Below, one piece after another: positions 41,696 through 47,500 of a stretch of DNA of 47,500 bases. Each line of letters begins with the position of its first letter. The first letter of the stretch is position 1. The notes below the pieces were generated by a model. That model ran no database searches and was not told the DNA's origin. It worked only from the letters and a program-made list of their open reading frames with translations. The position numbers and the translations under genes are program-made. The DNA is taken from contig NZ_CP089518.1 in assembly GCF_025917685.1 (NCBI RefSeq), positions 32,501-80,000 of the forward strand. The letters are read 5' to 3'. This DNA comes from Bacillus cereus. GTDB lineage: Bacteria; Bacillota; Bacilli; Bacillales; Bacillaceae_G.

Positions 41696-41727
41696 TATAA
41701 TCACTCTCTGTATACATAACTTATGTA
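41696..41727 (+). promoter_or_regulatory. candidate -10 and adjoining palindrome upstream of the folate operon
   Basis: A TATAAT lies at 41696-41701 and a second one at 41674-41679; neither has a good -35. Just downstream, TACATAA-C-TTATGTA (41713-41727) is a perfect 7-bp inverted repeat, placed about where transcription would begin. It could be an operator; nothing identifies a regulator. Confidence 0.35.
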
Positions 41728-41779
41728 GTTGGAGCTGGTTAGTCTAAGAGGGTGGGATAAAAGAAAACGGGGTGTTGAT

Positions 41780-43177
41780 ATGCAACGAAGAAAATCTTTA
41801 GCACTTTCTATTCCATATCAGTTAGATTTCTTTAAGCAGTATAAATTTCTTTCTAAGGATAAACCGCAACATATTTTGTTAGAGAGTGGACGTGGTGGTC
41901 GTTATAACATTGTGGGGCTGGACCCAGTAGCGGTAATTCAAGGGAAGAATGAGACGTTACATATAAGAGAAAGTGGTAAGGAAACAATAAAGCAAGGGAA
42001 TCCATTAGATTTAATGCAAGAATATATGGAGAAATGGAAAACGGACTATAATCCGGAGTACCCGCCTTTTCAAGGTGGTGCAATTGGTTACTTTAGTTAT
42101 GATTGTATCCGTTATATCGAAAAACTGCCTTCTCTTGCAGAGGATGATCTGAATATACCTGATATATTCTTTTTATTATTTGATGACGTGTTTGTGTACG
42201 ATCAAAAAGAACAAGTGTTATGGATTATTACGCATTATGTAGATAAACATGAAAAGGCAGAAGAACGATTAAATGCATGGAAGGATCTTTGGGTGAAAGA
42301 AGCACCTAAATTGACTATGCCGTTTGAATGTCCTGAAAAGAAAAATGAAGCAGTTGCTTTTACGGAAGAGGGCTTTATAAAGGCCGTTGAACGTATTCAA
42401 GAATATATTGGAGCGGGTGATGTGTTTCAAGTAAACTTGTCGACAAGGCAAGAAAGAACTTTACAAACACATCCGCTAGAAATTTATACAAGTCTTCGTG
42501 AAATTAATCCATCTCCATATATGGGCTACTTGGAGCTTGGGGATTTTCAAATTGTTAGTGCTTCGCCTGAATTGCTAATTAAAAAACAAGGGCCAGAAGT
42601 AAGTACAAGACCAATTGCTGGTACAAGATCCCGCGGTGCGAATGAACAAGAGGATGAAGAATTAGCAAGGGAATTAATTGAGAACGAAAAGGAAAGAGCA
42701 GAGCATGTAATGCTTGTGGATTTAGAACGAAACGATTTAGGCCGGATTTGTAAATATGGAACGGTTGAAGTAGATGAATTTATGGTAATTGAAAAGTACT
42801 CGCACGTTATGCATATTGTTTCTAATGTGCGCGGTGAAGTGGAAGAAGATAAGGATGCGTTCGATTTAGTAAAGGCTGTATTTCCTGGCGGGACAATTAC
42901 TGGTGCTCCGAAAATACGTACGATGGAAATTATTGAAGAACTAGAACCTGTTCGCCGAGGGATTTATACGGGGTCAATTGGTTGGATCGGTTATTCCGGA
43001 GATACGGAATTGAATATTGTAATCCGAACACTGCTTGCTAAAGATGGGCAAGCGCATGTACAAGCTGGAGCGGGAATTGTAATTGATTCGAATCCAAAAA
43101 ATGAATATAAAGAGTCGTTAAAAAAGGCAATCGCTTTATGGCGTGCGAAAGAAAGTAGCGAAGAAACGGTTAGGTGA
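41780..43177 (+). CDS. pabB: aminodeoxychorismate synthase component I
   Basis: A 465-residue chorismate-binding enzyme that, with PabA supplying ammonia, makes 4-amino-4-deoxychorismate for folate. The C-terminal chorismate-binding domain shows [40 protein letters not shown] and GWIGYSGD. PabB and anthranilate synthase TrpE are close relatives; the pabA-pabC-folP context supports PabB. The frame extends up to 41729, but ATG at 41780 is preceded by GGGGTG and fits the family start. The stop overlaps the upstream edge of the pabA frame. It heads the folate operon. Confidence 0.94.
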   Translation: MQRRKSLALSIPYQLDFFKQYKFLSKDKPQHILLESGRGGRYNIVGLDPVAVIQGKNETLHIRESGKETIKQGNPLDLMQEYMEKWKTDYNPEYPPFQGGAIGYFSYDCIRYIEKLPSLAEDDLNIPDIFFLLFDDVFVYDQKEQVLWIITHYVDKHEKAEERLNAWKDLWVKEAPKLTMPFECPEKKNEAVAFTEEGFIKAVERIQEYIGAGDVFQVNLSTRQERTLQTHPLEIYTSLREINPSPYMGYLELGDFQIVSASPELLIKKQGPEVSTRPIAGTRSRGANEQEDEELARELIENEKERAEHVMLVDLERNDLGRICKYGTVEVDEFMVIEKYSHVMHIVSNVRGEVEEDKDAFDLVKAVFPGGTITGAPKIRTMEIIEELEPVRRGIYTGSIGWIGYSGDTELNIVIRTLLAKDGQAHVQAGAGIVIDSNPKNEYKESLKKAIALWRAKESSEETVR

Positions 43178-43182
43178 GAGAA

Positions 43183-43770
43183 ATGATATTGATGATTGAT
43201 AATTATGATTCTTTTACATTTAATTTAGTGCAGTTTCTTGGAGAACTTGGACAAGAGCTTGTTGTTAAGCGTAATGATGAGGTGACTATTTCGGATATTG
43301 AGAATATGAAACCAGACTTTTTAATGATTTCGCCAGGTCCATGTAGTCCTAATGAAGCGGGTATTAGTATGGAAGTTATTCAATACTTCGCTGGAAAGAT
43401 TCCGATTTTTGGAGTTTGCCTTGGGCACCAATCAATTGCGCAAGTGTTTGGTGGAGAGGTTGTTCGTGCAGAACGATTAATGCATGGGAAAACGTCGCCT
43501 ATGCATCATGACGGAAAGACGATTTTCTCGGATATTCCTAATCCGTTTACTGCAACGCGTTATCATTCGCTTATTGTTAAAAAAGAGACGTTACCAGAAT
43601 GTTTAGAGATCACATCTTGGACGGAAGAGGGAGAGATTATGGCGCTTCGTCATAAAACGTTGCCGATTGAAGGTGTACAATTCCATCCAGAATCTATTAT
43701 GACTTCTCATGGGAAAGAGTTGTTACATAATTTTATTCGCAAATATAGTCCAAGTGTGACGTTATGTTAA
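43183..43770 (+). CDS. pabA: glutamine amidotransferase PabA (TrpG-like)
   Basis: A 195-residue class I glutamine amidotransferase subunit. The catalytic triad is visible: Cys79 in FGVCLGHQS and His168/Glu170 in VQFHPES. In B. subtilis the equivalent protein serves both aminodeoxychorismate and anthranilate synthase; whether it does so here depends on a separate trpG elsewhere. A GTG at 43174 is in frame, but ATG at 43183 after GGTGAG gives the conserved start [14 protein letters not shown]. It overlaps pabC by 7 bases. There is no TRAP-type GAG/TAG repeat cluster at its ribosome site. Confidence 0.94.
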   Translation: MILMIDNYDSFTFNLVQFLGELGQELVVKRNDEVTISDIENMKPDFLMISPGPCSPNEAGISMEVIQYFAGKIPIFGVCLGHQSIAQVFGGEVVRAERLMHGKTSPMHHDGKTIFSDIPNPFTATRYHSLIVKKETLPECLEITSWTEEGEIMALRHKTLPIEGVQFHPESIMTSHGKELLHNFIRKYSPSVTLC

Positions 43771-44636
43771 TTTACGTAAATGGCGCGTATGTAGAAGTGA
43801 GTGAAGCGAAAATTTCTCCTTATGATCATGGTTATTTATATGGGCTTGGAGTTTTTGAGACGTTTCGTATTTATAATGGTCATCCTTTCTTGTTGGGTGA
43901 TCATTATGAACGTTTAATGGATGCGCTGGATACATTGCAAATCAAATGGACAATGACGAAAGATGACGTAATACGTATTTTGGAGAATCTACTCGTTAAG
44001 AACGAATTGAAGCATGCGTATGTACGCTTTAATGTATCGGCGGGTATAGATGAAATAGGGTTGCAAACGAATGTGTATGAAGAACCATCTGTTATTGTTT
44101 TTATAAAACCTTTAGCAATTCCAGGAGAAGTAGTGGAGAAAGAAGGGGTTATTTTAAAACAAGTACGAAATACACCAGAGGGTGCGTTTCGCTTGAAGTC
44201 CCATCATTATTTAAATAATATTTTAGGGAAACGCGAAATTGGAAATGGTGTGAATAAGGAAGGGATTTTCCTTACTGAAGCAGGTTATGTTGCAGAGGGG
44301 ATTGTTTCGAATCTCTTTTTTGTTAAAGGAGGTACTTTGTATACTCCTTCGTTAGAAACAGGGATTTTAAACGGTATCACTCGTGCATTTATTATAAAGG
44401 TTGCTGAAGAGCTGGGTATAGAAGTAAAGGAAGGTTTCTTTACAAAAGATGAATTGCTTTCAGCCGATGAAGTGTTCGTGACGAACTCTATTCAAGAAAT
44501 TGTTCCTCTTTATCGTATAGAGGGGGAAGATTTCCCGGGCAAAGTGGGAATAGTTACAAAAAGATTTATGGATCTTTATGAAGTGCAGAGAGAGAAGTTG
44601 TGGAGCAGAAATGAATTGCGAAGAGGAGATGTGTAA
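43764..44636 (+). CDS. pabC: aminodeoxychorismate lyase
   Basis: A 290-residue fold-type IV PLP enzyme that releases p-aminobenzoate from aminodeoxychorismate. The fold-IV features are the N-terminal [15 protein letters not shown] and the PLP lysine K145 in [10 protein letters not shown], followed by the GIVSNLFFV and [10 protein letters not shown] segments. Branched-chain or D-amino-acid aminotransferases share the fold, but the operon position settles the function. The start ATG lies inside the end of pabA with only a weak ribosome site, suggesting coupling. folP begins one base after the stop. Confidence 0.93.
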   Translation: MLIYVNGAYVEVSEAKISPYDHGYLYGLGVFETFRIYNGHPFLLGDHYERLMDALDTLQIKWTMTKDDVIRILENLLVKNELKHAYVRFNVSAGIDEIGLQTNVYEEPSVIVFIKPLAIPGEVVEKEGVILKQVRNTPEGAFRLKSHHYLNNILGKREIGNGVNKEGIFLTEAGYVAEGIVSNLFFVKGGTLYTPSLETGILNGITRAFIIKVAEELGIEVKEGFFTKDELLSADEVFVTNSIQEIVPLYRIEGEDFPGKVGIVTKRFMDLYEVQREKLWSRNELRRGDV

Positions 44637-44637
44637 T

Positions 44638-45480
44638 TTGAAGTGGGATTATGATTTACGCTGCGGCGAATATACATTGAACTTAAATGAAAAGACATTA
44701 ATTATGGGGATTTTAAATGTAACACCAGATTCGTTTTCTGATGGTGGGAGTTACGACGAGGTAGATGCTGCAGTGCGTCACGCGAAAGAAATGAAAAATG
44801 AAGGTGCTCATATTATTGATATCGGTGGTGAATCTACCCGCCCAGGTTTTGCTAAAGTTTCGGTAGAAGAAGAAATAAAGCGAGTCGTTCCGATGATTCA
44901 GGCAGTTTCGAAAGAAGTGAAATTACCTATTTCTATTGATACGTATAAAGCTGAAGTTGCAAAACAAGCGATTGAAGCTGGTGCTCATATTATTAATGAT
45001 ATTTGGGGAGCGAAGGCGGAACCGAAGATTGCTGAAGTTGCAGCCTATTATGATGTACCCATTATCTTAATGCATAACCGAGATAATATGAACTATCGCA
45101 ACTTAATGGCTGATATGATTGCTGATTTGTATGAAAGTATTAAAATTGCTAAAGATGCTGGTGTGCCAGATGAGAATATTATTTTAGACCCAGGTATCGG
45201 TTTTGCGAAAACGCCTGAACAAAATTTAGAAGCGATGCGTAATTTAGAACAGTTAAATGTACTGGGTTATCCAGTCCTCTTAGGTACTTCAAGAAAGTCC
45301 TTTATTGGTCATGTATTAGATTTACCTGTGGAGGAACGTCTTGAAGGAACGGGCGCTACCGTTTGTCTTGGTATTGAAAAGGGCTGTGAGTTTATCCGTG
45401 TTCATGATGTGAAAGAAATGGCGCGTATGGCTAAGATGATGGACGCGATGATTGGTAAGGGGGGCAAAATAATTGGATAA
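44638..45480 (+). CDS. folP: dihydropteroate synthase
   Basis: A 280-residue TIM-barrel enzyme condensing p-aminobenzoate with the pterin pyrophosphate; the target of sulfonamides. Signatures are MGILNVTPDSFSDGG (pABA/pterin loop 1), HIIDIGGESTRPG (loop 2), INDIWGAK and LGTSRKSFIGHV. The frame is open from 44578 within pabC, but TTG at 44638 is 9 bases after GAGGAG and gives the N-terminus MKWDYDLRCGEYTLN, which I recall from the B. anthracis enzyme. The stop region overlaps folB by 8 bases. Confidence 0.96.
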   Translation: MKWDYDLRCGEYTLNLNEKTLIMGILNVTPDSFSDGGSYDEVDAAVRHAKEMKNEGAHIIDIGGESTRPGFAKVSVEEEIKRVVPMIQAVSKEVKLPISIDTYKAEVAKQAIEAGAHIINDIWGAKAEPKIAEVAAYYDVPIILMHNRDNMNYRNLMADMIADLYESIKIAKDAGVPDENIILDPGIGFAKTPEQNLEAMRNLEQLNVLGYPVLLGTSRKSFIGHVLDLPVEERLEGTGATVCLGIEKGCEFIRVHDVKEMARMAKMMDAMIGKGGKIIG

Positions 45481-45835
45481 AATTTATATCCATGATATGG
45501 AGTTTTACGGTTATCATGGTGTATTCCCAGAAGAGAATAAATTAGGTCAGAGATTTAAAGTGGATTTAACGGTGGAGTTAGATTTAAAACACGCAGGAGA
45601 AAGCGACGACTTGAAGCATTCTGTCAATTACGGGGAGCTTTTCGAACTATGTAGAAAAGTTGTTGAAGATAGAACGTATAAGCTTGTGGAGAGTATCGCT
45701 GAAAATATAGCTACAGATATATTGAAAGAATATGAGAGTATTTCACGGTGTACAATTAAGGTAATTAAACCGGATCCACCAATACCGGGGCATTATCGTG
45801 CTGTAGCTGTGGAAATTACGAGAGAGCGTCCATGA
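45473..45835 (+). CDS. folB: dihydroneopterin aldolase
   Basis: A 120-residue enzyme converting dihydroneopterin to hydroxymethyl-dihydropterin and glycolaldehyde. The family markers are MEFYGYHGVFPEENKLGQRF, the acidic residue in HSVNYGELF, the VESIAENIA motif and the Lys in IKVIKPDPPIPGHY. The start is TTG with AAGGGGGG upstream and overlaps folP by 8 bases. The stop overlaps the folK start (ATGA). Confidence 0.96.
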   Translation: MDKIYIHDMEFYGYHGVFPEENKLGQRFKVDLTVELDLKHAGESDDLKHSVNYGELFELCRKVVEDRTYKLVESIAENIATDILKEYESISRCTIKVIKPDPPIPGHYRAVAVEITRERP

Positions 45836-46347
45836 ATAATATAGCGTACATTGCATTAGGTTCAAATATTGGAGAGCGTTATACGTATTTAACTGAAGCG
45901 ATTCAGTTTTTAAATAAAAACCCTTATATCCAAGTTGATGATGTTTCGTCTGTATATGAAACAGAACCAGTTGGTTATACTGACCAAAGTTGCTTTTTAA
46001 ATTTAGTTATAAAAATTTCTACCAATTTATCGCCACAAGAATTATTGAAAATAACGCAAAAGGTAGAGAATGATTTAGGAAGAAAGAGGGAAATTAGGTG
46101 GGGCCCGAGGACCATCGACCTTGACATTTTACTATATAATCAAGAAAATATTGAAGCAGAGAATCTTATTGTTCCGCATCCGCGGATGTTCGAAAGAGCT
46201 TTTGTTATCGTTCCGTTGTTAGAAATTAATCAAGATATAAAACAAGACATTTCATGTTCACAAGTAGAAGAAATGAAAAGGCGAGAGGGAGTAACGGTAT
46301 GGAAGCAGAAAAATGGGGAAGACGCATTCGTGCTTTTCGAAAGCTAA
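45832..46347 (+). CDS. folK: hydroxymethyl-dihydropterin pyrophosphokinase
   Basis: A 171-residue kinase transferring pyrophosphate from ATP to 6-hydroxymethyl-7,8-dihydropterin, the step before FolP. It has the N-terminal AYIALGSNIGER, the YETEPVGYTDQ loop and the signature RWGPRTIDLDILLY. The C-terminal about 25 residues beyond the core are not conserved and overlap the yazB frame by 49 bases. The start ATG overlaps the folB stop, continuing a chain of overlaps that begins at pabB. Confidence 0.96.
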   Translation: MNNIAYIALGSNIGERYTYLTEAIQFLNKNPYIQVDDVSSVYETEPVGYTDQSCFLNLVIKISTNLSPQELLKITQKVENDLGRKREIRWGPRTIDLDILLYNQENIEAENLIVPHPRMFERAFVIVPLLEINQDIKQDISCSQVEEMKRREGVTVWKQKNGEDAFVLFES

Positions 46348-46502
46348 AAGGCTATACACAAGAAGGTTTTGCTAAAGAATTAGGGGTATCTGTATCTGTT
46401 TTAGGTGAAGTTGAGAGAGGGAATCGATCGCCTTCCCAAGATTTTGTAGTAGAAGTTGCTAAAGCATTAAAGGTCTCGATAGATGAACTAATGCCGAAGT
46501 GA
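46299..46502 (+). CDS. yazB: XRE-family helix-turn-helix protein YazB
   Basis: A 67-residue single-domain Cro/C1-type DNA-binding protein, with the helix-turn-helix at about 8-60 (RIRAFRKLKGYTQEGFAKEL, SVLGEVERGNRSPS). It is the conserved small gene between folK and dusB in Bacillus; its target and role are unknown. An upstream ATG at 46254 is in frame, but ATG at 46299 is 7 bases after GAGAGGGAG and matches the family length (69 in B. subtilis). It overlaps the folK 3' end in another frame. Confidence 0.88.
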   Translation: MEAEKWGRRIRAFRKLKGYTQEGFAKELGVSVSVLGEVERGNRSPSQDFVVEVAKALKVSIDELMPK

Positions 46503-46525
46503 CTATGAAGGAAGGAGCAAATCGA

Positions 46526-47500
46526 GTGTTAAAGATTGCAAATATTGAGATGAAAAATCCGGTTGTATTAGCACCGATGGCGGGAGTGTGTAACTCTGCA
46601 TTCCGTTTGACAGTAAAAGAATTTGGTGCAGGTTTAGTTTGTGCCGAAATGGTAAGTGATAAGGCAATATTACTTAATAACAAAAGAACATTAGATATGC
46701 TATATATCGATGAGAGAGAAAAGCCATTAAGTTTACAAATTTTTGGTGGAGAGAAAGAGACTCTTGTCGATGCTGCGAAATACGTAGATAAATATACGAC
46801 AGCAGACATTATTGATATTAATATGGGGTGCCCAGTACCGAAAATCACTAAGTGTGATGCAGGAGCAAAGTGGCTTTTAGACCCAAATAAAATATATGAG
46901 ATGGTAGCGGCGGTTGTAGATGCTGTTGAAAAGCCGGTTACAGTTAAAATGCGTATTGGTTGGGATGAAGATCATATTTTCGCAATAGAAAATGCTAGAG
47001 CTGTTGAGCGTGCTGGTGGACAAGCGGTAGCGGTTCATGGTCGTACACGAGTGCAAATGTATGAAGGTAAAGCGGATTGGAATATTATTAAAGAAGTAAA
47101 GCAGGCTGTAAATATTCCGGTTATCGGAAATGGTGATGTCGAAACACCACAAGATGCAAAGCGTATGCTTGATGAAATTGGTGTAGATGGTGTTATGATT
47201 GGTCGCGCTGCTCTTGGAGATCCGTGGATGATTTATCGTACGGTAAAGTATTTAGAGACAGGTGAGTTAATGCCGGAACCAACAGTGCGTGAGAAAATTG
47301 ATGTATGTATGTTGCATCTAGATCGTCTTATCGATTTAAAGAATGAAAATGTTGCCGTAAGAGAGATGAGAAAGCATGCAGCTTGGTATTTAAAAGGTGT
47401 TCGTGGTAATGCGAGTGTGCGTAACGGTATCAATACTTGCGACACACGTGAAGACCTTGCGAATGTATTAGGTGCATTTGTAGAAGAAGTAGAAGCGAAA
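46526..47500 (+). CDS. dusB: tRNA-dihydrouridine synthase B, 3' end outside window
   Basis: A 325-codon open frame that runs to the window edge without a stop; the family is about 333 residues, so only a few codons are missing. DusB reduces uridines of the tRNA D-loop using FMN and NADPH. Motifs are VVLAPMAGVCNSAFR, catalytic Cys102 in INMGCPVPKITK, CDAGAKWLLDP, VKMRIGWDEDH, VHGRTRVQMYEG and DGVMIGRAALGDPW. The start is GTG at 46526, 8 bases after GAAGGAG. It follows yazB by 23 bases and is likely part of the folate operon. Confidence 0.95.
   Translation, partial: MLKIANIEMKNPVVLAPMAGVCNSAFRLTVKEFGAGLVCAEMVSDKAILLNNKRTLDMLYIDEREKPLSLQIFGGEKETLVDAAKYVDKYTTADIIDINMGCPVPKITKCDAGAKWLLDPNKIYEMVAAVVDAVEKPVTVKMRIGWDEDHIFAIENARAVERAGGQAVAVHGRTRVQMYEGKADWNIIKEVKQAVNIPVIGNGDVETPQDAKRMLDEIGVDGVMIGRAALGDPWMIYRTVKYLETGELMPEPTVREKIDVCMLHLDRLIDLKNENVAVREMRKHAAWYLKGVRGNASVRNGINTCDTREDLANVLGAFVEEVEAK

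Noticed and set aside
44578..44637. 20-residue extension of folP inside pabC
   Set aside because: The TTG at 44638 has a well-placed GAGGAG and yields the known N-terminus; the extension only reads pabC sequence in another frame.

Overview
The window is a 47.5 kb piece of core chromosome from a low-GC, endospore-forming Firmicute. Gene order, protein sequences and sporulation genes all match the origin-proximal region of Bacillus. The shortened gene order relative to B. subtilis and the protein sequences I recognise (for example the 280-residue dihydropteroate synthase) point to the Bacillus cereus group. I cannot name the species from sequence alone. I found no prophage, insertion sequence, CRISPR array or restriction/defence island.

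Layout: (1) 1-1357, the 3' part of a 23S rRNA gene, 5S rRNA and the operon terminator. (2) 1.4-8.0 kb, csfB, a PLP-dependent amino-acid decarboxylase, tmk, holB, ricT, yabA, trmN6, yazA and rsmI (nucleotide supply, clamp loading, replication control, RNA methylation). (3) 8.0-8.5 kb, abrB on the minus strand, the only clearly leftward gene, sharing a hairpin with rsmI and carrying tandem Spo0A boxes. (4) 8.7-15 kb, metG, tatD, rnmV, ksgA, yabG, veg and sspF. (5) 15.2-21.6 kb, ispE, purR, ridA, spoVG, glmU, prs, pth and fin. (6) 21.7-31.4 kb, mfd, spoVT, yabM, yabN, rqcP, yabP, yabQ, divIC and yabR. (7) 31.5-34.5 kb, tRNA-Met, tRNA-Glu and spoIIE. (8) 34.6-41.6 kb, tilS, hpt, ftsH, coaX, hslO and cysK. 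(9) 41.8-47.5 kb, a tightly packed folate operon pabB-pabA-pabC-folP-folB-folK, then yazB and dusB, which runs off the window end.

How the genes work together: housekeeping functions (tRNA and rRNA modification, replication, cell-wall precursor and PRPP synthesis, folate, cysteine, CoA) are interleaved with regulators of sporulation. Readable promoter motifs cover much of the sporulation cascade: Spo0A boxes at abrB and spoIIE, a sigma-H site at spoVG, a sigma-E -10 at yabP, a candidate sigma-F site at csfB, a strong sigma-G match at fin, a candidate sigma-G site at spoVT and a sigma-K site at yabG. Two small zinc-type proteins that restrain forespore sigma factors (CsfB/Gin and Fin) are both present.

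Compared with B. subtilis gene order as I know it, several genes are missing at their usual positions: xpaC/yaaN, yaaQ(darA)/yaaR, yabE, ctc(rplY), yabS/yabT and yacD. About ten genes use TTG or GTG starts, decided here by the Shine-Dalgarno position and family N-termini. I see no clearly undescribed system in this window; the findings are mostly regulatory layouts and lineage differences.
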